Shown piece by piece: positions 39,333-47,026 of a stretch of 49,597 bases of DNA. The stretch spans positions 1-49,597 of the forward strand of contig DATIFK010000136.1 in NCBI GenBank assembly GCA_035455265.1, written 5' to 3'. This DNA comes from MGOM01 sp035455265. GTDB lineage: Bacteria; Chloroflexota; Anaerolineae; Anaerolineales; E44-bin32. Numbering within the stretch: position 1 is the stretch's first letter; each line of letters opens with the position of its first letter. The position numbers were made by a program, and so were the translations under genes. The notes beneath the pieces were generated by a model, which did not search any database, was not told the DNA's origin, and saw nothing but the letters and a program-made list of their open reading frames with translations.

Positions 39333-42010
39333 CCGATCGTCAGACCCTTCTCAGCCTGCTCCACGCCGCGCGCGCCTCCGGCCGCGCCGACTTTGGCCGC
39401 CAGGCGGCCACCGACTGGCTCGGCCGATGGCCGGGCGATGCCGAGATCCAGCTCTACCTGGCCGCCATCGAGATTGAGCAGGAACACCTGCAGCCGGCCA
39501 TTCGTCGCTTGCGGCAGGTCACGAACGCGGACCCCGAGTCCGTCGAGGCCTACACGGCACTGGCCCGGGCCCTGACGAGCGCCGGCGACCCGCAACGCGC
39601 CGCCGTGTACGAAGGCTGCTCTTTGGCCCTGCGAGGCGAGGAGTTCGCGGCCGAAGGCTATCCTGTCTGGGTCTCGCATTTGCGCCAGGCGATCGCGGCG
39701 CTGGGGCGAAAGGAATTCCCCAAGGCTCTCACCGAGGTTCAACAGGCTCTCCTGGCTGATCCGGAGACGCCTCTGCCCACGCTCATCTATGCCCGGGCGC
39801 AGAAGGCTTCGGGCGAGGCGACCGGCGCCTTGGCGACCGCCCGCGCCGGCCACGACCGATGGCCCGAATGTGTGCCCTTCCTCGTCTTGATCGGGGAGGA
39901 CCTGATCCGCCGGTCCGAGACGGCCCGCGGCGTCGACTACCTGCACCAGGCCGCCGCCCTGGACCCGACGGGGCGCGTCGCCCAGCGCTACCTCGGGGCG
40001 GAACACGCTTACCAGACCTTGTGGCCAGCGGCGATGGACGTCGCGCTGACGCGTCCCATCCCGGCGGATGTCGCTGCGGTGCTCGGTGACAACCGATTGG
40101 CCGCCAGCCCGGCCCCCACCGCTCCCGCTAGTTCAGCCCCGTCGCCCGCTCCGGCTGTTGCTGAATCTCCCGCGGCGGCCGAGCAGTCGCATCGTCGCCG
40201 CTCCGTGCGGCACGAGACGCCGGATCCATCGACGACCGCGGCCGCGGCCAACGAGCCTCCGTCTCCGACCCCCGAGCCGTGGGAGTCGTTCCGCGGCCCG
40301 GATGCCGGGGACACCGCCGGCGGACGCGTCCTGCAGAGTGAGGGCCTGGTCGAGATCGCTGCCGATCTTGAGCGTCTCGCCAGCCGGCTCCATGTCCGCG
40401 GCCATGTGCCCGATGAAGACCGGCGCATTCCGGCGTACATCGTCCTGACCAGCCGCACCCGCCTGATCCAGCAGTTCGGCGAGGATCGCACGGCGCGCCT
40501 CGAGGACGCTGTCGAGGAACTCGTTGCCGCCGCAGGCCGCCGGCAAGGATGGGCTTCCTACGGCCTGTACATTGACGATCCGAAGACGGTGACTCCGCTG
40601 GGATTGACTCCCGCCGATCCGGGCAATGCCTGGCAGGTGAAATTGCGCCTGGCCGACCTCGACCGCGCCCTGGCTCGCCGCGGCGAGATGATCGGCGCCC
40701 TCCTGATCGTCGGCGGACACTCCGTGCTGCCTTTCCACATGCTGCCCAACCCCACCGACGACGACGATGACGCCGTGTTCTCGGACAACCCCTACGCCAC
40801 CTCGGACGAGAACTACCTCGCCCCGGAGTGGCCGGTCGGACGGCTGCCCAGCGACAAGGACGCCGACCTTCTCGTCCGGATGATCCGGGAGACCGCCCTC
40901 GAGCACGAGGCCGCCGCCCGGCCGCTCTCCCCCGTGCGCCGCTTCCGAATGTGGCTGGCGCGGGCCTTCCCATGGTTGTTCGCCGCTCGGCAGAGGACTC
41001 TCGGGTACACCGCCAGCATCTGGCGCAAGGCCTCGATGGCCGTCTATCGCGCCATCGGCGACCCGCACTCGATGCTGACCTCCCCGCCGTCACAGGTGGG
41101 CTCCCTGCCGTCGCAGATGCTGCGCCCCTCCCGGCTCTCCTACTACAACTTGCATGGCGTCCCCGACGCCGCCGAATGGTTCGGCCAGCGCGACCCGCTG
41201 CGTGATCCGGAAGCCTCCGAGGAGTTCCCCGTCGCCCTGCGCCCGGAGGACATTGTCAACGGCGGGCGGGCACCGCGGATCGTGTTCAGTGAAGCCTGCT
41301 ACGGAGCTCACGTCATCGACCGGACCTCCGAATCGGCCCTGGCGCTCAAGTTCCTGAGCTCGGGCAGTCACGCCGTTGTCGGCTCGACCAGGATCTCCTA
41401 CGGATCGGTCACGCCTCCACTGATCGGCGCCGATCTCCTGGGTCGTTACTTCTGGGACCAACTCAACCAGGGTCTGCCGGTCGGCGAGGCTCTGCGCCGC
41501 GCCAAACTCAGCCTGGCGGCCGAGATGCACCGCCGGCAGGGCTACCTCGACGGTGAGGACCAGAAGACCCTCATCTCGTTCGTGTTGTACGGCGACCCGA
41601 TGCACTCGCCGCAGGTCGCTGTGGCCGCCACCGCTCCCAAGTCCGTCGTGCGCAAGGTCACCCGGCCGACGGCGATGAAGGTCGTGTGCGCGCTGGGTGG
41701 GCCGGAGCGAAGCGTTCGCGATCTGGATCCTGTGGCGTTCGAGCGGGTCAAGACGATCGTGTCGCAGTACCTGCCCGGCCTGAGCGACGCTTCGGCGCGG
41801 GTCCACGCCCAGCACTTCGGCTGCGACGGTCGCGACCATGTCTGCCCGTCGGCCCAGCTCGGCGTCAAGGGGACCTCCCCCGCCGGACGGGACAACGTCG
41901 TCGTGACCCTGACCAAGCAGGTTCAATCCAGCGGCGCCCGGCACGTCCATTTCGCTCGGCTGACGCTGGACGCGGCCGGGAAGGTCTTGAAGCTGGCGGT
42001 TTCGCGGTAA
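39329..42010 (+). CDS. TPR protein with caspase-fold (C25/gingipain-like) peptidase domain
   Basis: This 893-residue protein has TPR-like repeats at about 1-245, then a Pro/Ala/Ser-rich linker (about 250-330). The C25-like domain spans about 345-780. It shows ALLIVGGHSVLPFHMLPN, the acidic stretch DNPYATSDENYLAPEWPVGRLPS typical of C25 peptidases, and the clan CD dyad: His609 in YYNLHG and Cys657 in SEACYGA, 48 residues apart. A further C-terminal domain (about 790-893) follows. Gingipains are secreted, but this protein has no signal peptide and so would act in the cytoplasm. It is coupled by ATGA overlap to the giant TPR gene. This resembles the general plan of TPR plus caspase-like (CHAT/C25) effector pairs. 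Target and activating signal are unknown. Confidence 0.85.
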   Translation: MTDRQTLLSLLHAARASGRADFGRQAATDWLGRWPGDAEIQLYLAAIEIEQEHLQPAIRRLRQVTNADPESVEAYTALARALTSAGDPQRAAVYEGCSLALRGEEFAAEGYPVWVSHLRQAIAALGRKEFPKALTEVQQALLADPETPLPTLIYARAQKASGEATGALATARAGHDRWPECVPFLVLIGEDLIRRSETARGVDYLHQAAALDPTGRVAQRYLGAEHAYQTLWPAAMDVALTRPIPADVAAVLGDNRLAASPAPTAPASSAPSPAPAVAESPAAAEQSHRRRSVRHETPDPSTTAAAANEPPSPTPEPWESFRGPDAGDTAGGRVLQSEGLVEIAADLERLASRLHVRGHVPDEDRRIPAYIVLTSRTRLIQQFGEDRTARLEDAVEELVAAAGRRQGWASYGLYIDDPKTVTPLGLTPADPGNAWQVKLRLADLDRALARRGEMIGALLIVGGHSVLPFHMLPNPTDDDDDAVFSDNPYATSDENYLAPEWPVGRLPSDKDADLLVRMIRETALEHEAAARPLSPVRRFRMWLARAFPWLFAARQRTLGYTASIWRKASMAVYRAIGDPHSMLTSPPSQVGSLPSQMLRPSRLSYYNLHGVPDAAEWFGQRDPLRDPEASEEFPVALRPEDIVNGGRAPRIVFSEACYGAHVIDRTSESALALKFLSSGSHAVVGSTRISYGSVTPPLIGADLLGRYFWDQLNQGLPVGEALRRAKLSLAAEMHRRQGYLDGEDQKTLISFVLYGDPMHSPQVAVAATAPKSVVRKVTRPTAMKVVCALGGPERSVRDLDPVAFERVKTIVSQYLPGLSDASARVHAQHFGCDGRDHVCPSAQLGVKGTSPAGRDNVVVTLTKQVQSSGARHVHFARLTLDAAGKVLKLAVSR

Positions 42011-42023
42011 CCCTCACCCCCTT

Positions 42024-42060
42024 CCCCCTCTCCCGCTTCGCGGGAGAGGGGGTTTCTTGT
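42024..42060 (+). terminator. Rho-independent terminator after the peptidase gene
   Basis: A perfect 13-bp stem (42024-42036 with 42040-42052, loop TTC) is followed by TTTCTTGT. It separates the first sigma-54 operon from the second. The stem's pyrimidine-rich text is of a kind often repeated in GC-rich genomes. Confidence 0.85.
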
Positions 42061-42142
42061 GTTGCCCTCGCCCGACGGCCTGTGCGAATGCAGACCAGGC
42101 TTCAAGTCCCCGGTAGGGCCATGAATCCTCTGAGCGTTCCGC

Positions 42143-42157
42143 GGCACGAGGCTTGCA
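42143..42157 (+). promoter_or_regulatory. Sigma-54 promoter of the TIM-barrel/ftsZ operon
   Basis: GGCACG (42143-42148), four bases, then TTGCA (42153-42157) have GG and GC 12 nt apart. The expected start of transcription, near 42167, is only 2-3 nt before ATG 42170, so this mRNA would be almost leaderless. Confidence 0.85.
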
Positions 42158-42169
42158 ACATAGCAGCCG

Positions 42170-43435
42170 ATGACCCTTTCCCGCAGCCGTCTCGGTTTCG
42201 CCTACTTCCCCGACGACCGCCATTTCACCCAGGCGGACGCCGAACGCTGGCTGCCGGTCCTCTCCAGCCTGGAGGCCGGCTGGCTGGTTCTGCGGTCGGG
42301 CGTCGAGCGCGCCGTCCCGGAGAGTTTCCTGAAGGCGATCCTGGACGCCGGAATCGAACCCGTCGTCCACGTTGCCAGCCGCGTCGGAAGCCTCAACGAG
42401 GCCGACGTCAATCCCCTGCTGACCAGCTACGCCCGCTGGGGAGTCCGCTACCTGGTGTTGTTCGACCGGCCGAACGTCCGCAGCTCTTGGGAGTCGGCCG
42501 AGTGGTCTCGCGGGGGTTTGGTGGAGCGCTTCCTGGACCGGGCCATTCCGCTGCTTCGATCCGCTTTGGGATCGGGCCTGGCCCCCATCCTGCCACCGCT
42601 TGAACCGGGCGGCGACTATTGGGACACCGCTTTCCTCGAGGCGGCTCTGGCCTCGCTGGTCCGACGCGGCGAACAGGCGTTGCTCGAGCATCTCCACCTC
42701 GGGCTGTACGCCTGCACGTTCGATCATCCGCTGACGTGGGGCTCCGGCGGCCCCCTGTCGTGGCCGGAGACTCGGCCCTATCTGACGCCTCAAGGCTCGC
42801 AGGACCAACGCGGCTTCCGCATCTTCGACTGGTACGCCGGAATCGCGCGCCGCGTCCTGGAGCACGACCTGCCGATGGTCGTGCTCGGTGGCGGCGCCGT
42901 TCCGCCGCGTGGCAGCTCCGGACTCTTGGGAGACTCCTTCGGCGAGCAGAACGCCGAGATCGCCCGCCTTCTGCTCGGCACGGACCTGCCGGATTCGCTT
43001 CTCAACTTCGCCTTTTCCTACCTCTCGGCCGATTCGGATTCGGCCGAGGCGCACGCGGCGTGGTTCGAATCGCCCGACGCCCCGCGGCCCTGGGTCGAAA
43101 CCTATCGGCGTGCGGTTCGCAACGCCGCCAAGACCGTCAGGCCGACGGCGGTCCGCCCGATCGCGCACTACCTGTTGCTCCTGGACAGCGACATGGCGCG
43201 CCTGGCCACGCTGTGGCCCGCCTTGCTGCCGTTCGCCGCGGACGGGCGTTGCGTGGTGGGGTTCTCGGCGCGCGAGGCGCGCGCCGCGGAACAGGTGACC
43301 CTGGTTGGGGATCCCGAGACGATCCCCGTCGAGATGGAAGATGAGCTTCGCGGGGCCGGTTGCCGCGTCGCCCGGATGTTCGTGCCGGGCGCGGCGGCGG
43401 TCGTACCCGAAGCAGGAGGTACGGTCGATGAGTGA
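42170..43435 (+). CDS. Unknown protein with TIM-barrel glycosidase-like pattern
   Basis: I do not recognise the family of this 421-residue soluble protein. Its first 280 residues alternate short hydrophobic strands and helices as in (beta/alpha)8 barrels: GWLVLRSG, IEPVVHVAS, VRYLVLFDRPN, APILPPLEPGGDYW, LHLGLYACTFDHPL, DLPMVVLGGGAVPP. The beta-strand ends carry Asp/Glu/His residues as in clan A glycosidases. The last 140 residues are different and hold Arg/Ala-rich helices. No signal peptide is present. It lies directly behind a sigma-54 promoter and overlaps ftsZ by 8 nt, so both are co-expressed. An enzymatic role is only suggested by the fold pattern. Confidence 0.7.
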   Translation: MTLSRSRLGFAYFPDDRHFTQADAERWLPVLSSLEAGWLVLRSGVERAVPESFLKAILDAGIEPVVHVASRVGSLNEADVNPLLTSYARWGVRYLVLFDRPNVRSSWESAEWSRGGLVERFLDRAIPLLRSALGSGLAPILPPLEPGGDYWDTAFLEAALASLVRRGEQALLEHLHLGLYACTFDHPLTWGSGGPLSWPETRPYLTPQGSQDQRGFRIFDWYAGIARRVLEHDLPMVVLGGGAVPPRGSSGLLGDSFGEQNAEIARLLLGTDLPDSLLNFAFSYLSADSDSAEAHAAWFESPDAPRPWVETYRRAVRNAAKTVRPTAVRPIAHYLLLLDSDMARLATLWPALLPFAADGRCVVGFSAREARAAEQVTLVGDPETIPVEMEDELRGAGCRVARMFVPGAAAVVPEAGGTVDE

Positions 43436-44573
43436 GATCCTTTCGGTCAGCCCGATCGCGGCGGCGTCGATGGACGAAGAACTGGCGTCGCTGGGCAAGG
43501 CCCGCGTCAAGGTCCTCGGCCTGGGTGGCGGCGGATCCAACGCCATCAACCGCATGATTGAGCTCGGCCTGACCGGCGTCGAATTCATTGCTGCCAACAC
43601 GGATGCGCAGGCCCTCGAGGGCTCGCTGGCCTCCACGAAGCTGCAGCTTGGGCCGCGTGTCACGCGTGGCCTGGGCGCCGGCGGCGATCCCAAGATCGGC
43701 GCCGCGGCGGCGATGGAATCCAGCCGTGAGATCGCCCGGGCCTTGTCGGGCGCCGACATGGTCTTCCTGACCGCCGGCATGGGCGGCGGGACCGGGACGG
43801 GTGCGGCGCCGGTGGCTGCGGAAATCGCCCGCGAAGTCGGCGCCGTGACCATCGCCATCGTCACCATGCCCTTCGGCTTCGAGATGAGCCGCCGCTCGCG
43901 CAACGCCATGGAAGGCGTGCGCCTGCTGCAGCCCCAGACGCACACGCTCATCACGGTACCCAACGACCGGCTGCTCCAGGTCGTGCCGCGCGATGTCTCC
44001 CTCGAGGTCGCCTTCCGCCTGGCCGACGATGTTCTGCGCCAGGGCGTCCAGGGGATCGCCGAGCTGGTCACACGCGCCGGGTTGGTCAACGTTGACTTCG
44101 CCCATGTGCGCGAGCTGATGCTGCGCGGCGGCGGCGCCTTGATGGCCATCGGGTTGGGCGAAGGCCACAAGATGGCGCGCGCCGCGGTCCGCCAGGCTCT
44201 GCATCATCCCCTGGTCGGCATCGACAGCCTGGAACAGGCCAGCGGCGTGCTGCTGCACTTCACCGGCGGCGACGATCTGACGCTGTTCGAGATCTCCGAA
44301 GCCGTCGAGGAACTGCGCCAGACCCTCTCACCCGACGCCGACATCGTCTTCGGAGCTACTACGGAGCCGGCCATGACGGGCCGGACGCAGGCCATCCTGA
44401 TCGTGACCGGCATTGGCGGCCGGCCCGTGCCGACCGTCACGGAGGTCGTCGAGCAGGAAGCGCCCGAGACAACCCTGCACGCCGCCGTGTCTCCGGCCGA
44501 GCGCGACCTGGACCTGCCGGCGTTCCTGCGGCGGCGCGTCATGCTCGGGACGTCCAGCGGAGGCGCGGGATGA
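43428..44573 (+). CDS. ftsZ: FtsZ with altered T7 catalytic loop
   Basis: This 381-residue protein is a true FtsZ by its GTP-binding parts: VKVLGLGGGGSNAINRMIE, FIAANTDAQAL and the tubulin signature GGGTGTG at 119-125. It also keeps the C-terminal peptide LDLPAFLRRR that recruits FtsA/ZipA-type partners in other bacteria. The T7 loop, normally NVDFADVR, reads NVDFAHVR. Asn221 and Asp223 are kept, but the second acidic residue (Asp212 of E. coli FtsZ) is His226. This residue acts on the GTP of the next subunit, so hydrolysis may be weak. GGAGG precedes ATG 43428. No ftsA or ftsQ is nearby; it sits in a sigma-54-driven operon instead of a dcw cluster. A second, standard ftsZ elsewhere is possible. 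Confidence 0.93.
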   Translation: MSEILSVSPIAAASMDEELASLGKARVKVLGLGGGGSNAINRMIELGLTGVEFIAANTDAQALEGSLASTKLQLGPRVTRGLGAGGDPKIGAAAAMESSREIARALSGADMVFLTAGMGGGTGTGAAPVAAEIAREVGAVTIAIVTMPFGFEMSRRSRNAMEGVRLLQPQTHTLITVPNDRLLQVVPRDVSLEVAFRLADDVLRQGVQGIAELVTRAGLVNVDFAHVRELMLRGGGALMAIGLGEGHKMARAAVRQALHHPLVGIDSLEQASGVLLHFTGGDDLTLFEISEAVEELRQTLSPDADIVFGATTEPAMTGRTQAILIVTGIGGRPVPTVTEVVEQEAPETTLHAAVSPAERDLDLPAFLRRRVMLGTSSGGAG

Positions 44574-44800
44574 AACGAGAGACCGTTACTCGCATCGCCC
44601 GTCAGGTCGTGCGCACCTTTCCGGAGATGGAAGGCGTCACGCCGACGGTGCGCGCCCAGGAGAGCAACCGGGACGCCGACGTCTTCCTCCTTACGTTCAA
44701 AGGCCGGGCGGCCCTGCCCGGCGGGAAGTCCATCAGCCGGATCGTTCGGGTCGTCGCCGACGACAACGGTCGCATCATCCGGATCAGCACGTCGAGGTAA
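44570..44800 (+). CDS. Small protein of unknown function in the ftsZ operon
   Basis: This 76-residue soluble protein is basic and begins MKRETVTRIARQVVRTFPEM. Its second half has alternating beta-like stretches (DVFLLTFKGRAAL, IVRVVADDNGRIIRIST). No family is recognised. The ATG overlaps the ftsZ stop as ATGA, so its synthesis is tied to FtsZ. A role in FtsZ control is only a guess. Confidence 0.75.
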   Translation: MKRETVTRIARQVVRTFPEMEGVTPTVRAQESNRDADVFLLTFKGRAALPGGKSISRIVRVVADDNGRIIRISTSR

Positions 44801-44802
44801 CC

Positions 44803-45003
44803 ATGAACCTGACGTCGACACACATCACTCAATCGTTGCAGTTGGCCTGGTGGAAGGCCGCCGCAGCCGCGGCGGAGAGCGCCGTCACGCACCGCAAACT
44901 GCTGGTGACGATCGTCCGGCTCGGCGGGCTTATCCTGCTGGCCGCCGCTGCCTACGGCGCAGGAATTCTCGTCGGCCAGATCTTGATCGGGCTGCACGTC
45001 TAG
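44803..45003 (+). CDS. Small single-helix membrane protein in the ftsZ operon
   Basis: This 66-residue protein has a polar, amphipathic first half and one hydrophobic helix at about residues 36-61 (LLVTIVRLGGLILLAAAAYGAGILVG). GAGG lies 5 nt before ATG 44803, and the gene starts 2 nt after the preceding stop. No family is recognised. It may tether FtsZ or the 76-residue protein to the membrane, which is inference from operon order. Confidence 0.7.
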   Translation: MNLTSTHITQSLQLAWWKAAAAAAESAVTHRKLLVTIVRLGGLILLAAAAYGAGILVGQILIGLHV

Positions 45004-45120
45004 CCGGTTGCTGGAAAACCCGCCTTCCACCAGGTGCTAGCCGCCTCACCGTTTGCTGCGGTCGCAGCGGCGTGCCGCCGAGCTGCGCGACACGAACGGT
45101 CCCAACAAGAACGCCGCACC

Positions 45121-45151
45121 GTCCCGGTGTCCTCCCGAAGGACATCGGGAC
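45121..45151. terminator. Strong hairpin after the ftsZ operon
   Basis: Arms 45121-45133 and 45139-45151 pair over 13 bp with one G-T mismatch around CCCGA. There is no T-run behind it. It is the only strong stem between the ftsZ operon and the next promoter. Confidence 0.55.
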
Positions 45152-45175
45152 GATATGCCGGGAGGGCGCACGGTG

Positions 45176-45181
45176 TACAAT
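45176..45181 (+). promoter_or_regulatory. -10 element (TACAAT) of the LCP-like gene, with hairpin leader
   Basis: TACAAT lies 33 nt before ATG 45215. The leader between them folds into a 10-bp stem (45184-45193 with 45205-45214) that ends directly at the start codon. No clear -35 or Shine-Dalgarno is visible. Confidence 0.4.
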
Positions 45182-45214
45182 CCGGCCGCCCGAAGCCGCC
45201 AGGCTCGGGCGGCC

Positions 45215-45955
45215 ATGTCGCAACGCACTCTTCGCGCCACGCTCCTTTGGATCGCCGCCGGCTTCTTCGCCCTCGGGCTGGCCAGCGTCCTGCTTCGTCC
45301 CTCGGCGCCATCGGCGGCCACCGCCACCTCCACCGACGAACCGACGCCCGCACCGGACGCGCCGCAGTCGACCGCCCTCATCCTCGGGGTGGATGATCTC
45401 GGTTCCTCGTCGCCGCAACTGCTGGCGGTGTGGCTCGCGGCGCATCGGCCCCCGGGCCGAGCGGTCTACCTGTTCGGTTTGACCACGGACACGAATACCG
45501 CCGACGGGGCCAAACTGACACAGGCCTTCTCCTGGAAGCCAGGATCGGGCCCGTCGCGCGAGTTCTTATCGGCCGTTGCCTCCCTGTCCCCCGTGGCGTT
45601 GGACGTCGTCGTAGTGATGGATGAGACGGCCTTTGCCGCGCTGATCGACTTTCTCGGCGGTGTCGAGCTCGAGGGCGGCGTGGTCGGCGGGCGCGAGGTG
45701 ATCGGCGTGATGGGTCTTCTGACCGGCGATGCCGCCGCCAGCCTCGACGCCCAGGGGCGCCTGCTGGAGGCGCTGGCTCAGCGCGCCGGTCAGGTCGGGC
45801 CGGGAACTGAGTTGAAGCCGCTTGCGGATTTGGTGCCGGAGCATCTTTACCTTTCGATCCCGACGGCGGATGCGCTGACGCGTCTGGCGCCGCTACTGCC
45901 CCTCGACCGGTCCAACATCCACATCTCGCTGCCGCTCCCGAACGAAGAAAGCTAG
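45215..45955 (+). CDS. Secreted/anchored protein with divergent LytR-CpsA-Psr-like domain
   Basis: This 246-residue protein has an N-terminal signal or anchor helix (ATLLWIAAGFFALGLASVLL) and a Ser/Thr/Pro-rich linker. A domain follows that resembles LCP proteins: ALILGVDDLGSSSPQLLAVWLAA in the place of the usual 'LLGsDdr...sDtmmlv' strand, and VVVMDETAFAALIDFLGGVELEGG, close to the LCP 'vdf.gf..lvdalGGV' motif. The conserved arginines that hold the lipid pyrophosphate in active LCP enzymes are not evident (SIPRD is missing). It may therefore be a non-catalytic relative. It stands alone between the ftsZ operon and the ABC transporter genes. Confidence 0.65.
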   Translation: MSQRTLRATLLWIAAGFFALGLASVLLRPSAPSAATATSTDEPTPAPDAPQSTALILGVDDLGSSSPQLLAVWLAAHRPPGRAVYLFGLTTDTNTADGAKLTQAFSWKPGSGPSREFLSAVASLSPVALDVVVVMDETAFAALIDFLGGVELEGGVVGGREVIGVMGLLTGDAAASLDAQGRLLEALAQRAGQVGPGTELKPLADLVPEHLYLSIPTADALTRLAPLLPLDRSNIHISLPLPNEES

Positions 45956-46018
45956 GCGCCTTCGTGGGGGGCCAGGGGAGGCAGATACCATCCCTTTCCC
46001 CTGCGGCCCCCGGGCGTC

Positions 46019-46047
46019 TTGCGATTCCAGCCAACTCGGGCTATGCT
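46019..46047 (+). promoter_or_regulatory. Sigma-70-type promoter of the substrate-binding protein gene
   Basis: TTGCGA (46019-46024) and TATGCT (46042-46047) are 17 nt apart, giving a leader of about 70 nt that holds a small GGTTCG/CGAACC stem before a strong GGAGGAG ribosome site. Confidence 0.55.
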
Positions 46048-46124
46048 GAAGCGCAGGCGTGGGCGGTAAGGCACGCCGACCTTCCGCTCGGTTCGCTTCA
46101 CGAACCCACCTCTGGAGGAGAGAC

Positions 46125-46937
46125 ATGAAGAAACACGTTCTGTTGACGCTGGCGGTGATGGGAGCAGTGCTGCTGGCGTCGTGCGGCGGGGGCGCCCAAG
46201 CCCCGGCCGCAACTCAGCCCCCGGCGCAGCCGCCGGCGTCGGCTCTGCCGGATCTCGGCGGAGCCACGATCACCGTCGCCGTCGAAAACGCCTATCCGCC
46301 GTTCAACTCGATCGACGAGGCTACCGGCGTGGGCGTGGGCTGGGACTACGATGCTGTCCGCGAGATCTGCAAGCGGCTGAACTGCGTCCCGGACTTCAAG
46401 GAAGCCGCCTGGGACGGCATCTTCCCCGCCATGCAGGCCGGTGAGTTCGACATGCTGGCCGACGGGGTCACGTTCACAGAAGAGCGCGACCAGATCGTCG
46501 ACTTCTCGACGCCCTACGTGACCATCGGCCAGGTCCTGCTGGTCAAGACGGATGCGCCGATCGCCGACGTGGAGGCCTTCAAGGCCGACGCCTCCAAGAT
46601 CGTCGGGACCCAGATCGGCACGACCAACGAGATGGTCGCCAAGGAGCATTTCCCTGCGGATCGCGTCCAGAGCTTCGAGGACTTCGGCGGAGCCGTAGCG
46701 GCCCTGCTGGCTGGCGACCTCGATGCGGTCGTGATCGACAACGTGTCGGCCATCGGGTTCATCGGGGCGAATCCCGGGAAACTGGTGATCGGACCCCAGC
46801 TGACCTCGGATGAGAAGCTGGCGTTCGTCTTCCCACCCGGAAGCGAGTTGACCGCCTCGGTCGACGCCGCTTTGGCCTCGATGGAGGCCGACGGGACTCT
46901 GCAGACCCTCAACGACAAGTGGTTCAACCCGAAGTAG
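46125..46937 (+). CDS. Amino-acid ABC transporter substrate-binding lipoprotein
   Basis: This 270-residue protein has a lipoprotein signal (MKKHVLLTLAVMGAVLLASCGGG, lipobox LASC) and an Ala/Pro-rich tether. A family 3 periplasmic-binding fold follows: ITVAVENAYPPFNSIDE, GVGWDYDAVREICKRLN, WDGIFPAMQAGEFDMLADGVTFTEERDQIVDFSTPY, then the second lobe with GTQIGTTNEM and LLAGDLDAVVIDN. Such proteins bind polar or charged amino acids and hand them to an ABC permease. The permease gene is 89 nt downstream, behind a strong hairpin that should lower its expression relative to the binding protein. The exact ligand is not clear. Confidence 0.92.
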   Translation: MKKHVLLTLAVMGAVLLASCGGGAQAPAATQPPAQPPASALPDLGGATITVAVENAYPPFNSIDEATGVGVGWDYDAVREICKRLNCVPDFKEAAWDGIFPAMQAGEFDMLADGVTFTEERDQIVDFSTPYVTIGQVLLVKTDAPIADVEAFKADASKIVGTQIGTTNEMVAKEHFPADRVQSFEDFGGAVAALLAGDLDAVVIDNVSAIGFIGANPGKLVIGPQLTSDEKLAFVFPPGSELTASVDAALASMEADGTLQTLNDKWFNPK

Positions 46938-46964
46938 GCCGAGGGCCATAAGCCTCGCCAACAC

Positions 46965-47000
46965 GGCAAGCCGCGGGCCGACAGCGGCCCGCGGCTTGCC
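46965..47000 (+). terminator. 16-bp hairpin between binding-protein and permease genes
   Basis: Arms 46965-46980 and 46985-47000 are perfect reverse complements around ACAG. There is no T-run, so partial termination or mRNA stabilisation of the binding-protein message is likely. Confidence 0.65.
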
Positions 47001-47026
47001 CGCGTTTCGTCCGGAGATACCACCGC

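Noticed and set aside
34260..42010. The TPR/peptidase operon as a type III-E CRISPR (TPR-CHAT) locus
   Set aside because: No CRISPR repeats and no gRAMP-like gene in the window; the peptidase motifs are closer to C25 than to CHAT.
42016..42060. The pyrimidine-rich repeat at the terminator as an insertion sequence end or CRISPR-like repeat
   Set aside because: A single copy with stem-loop and T-run; it is explained by a terminator.
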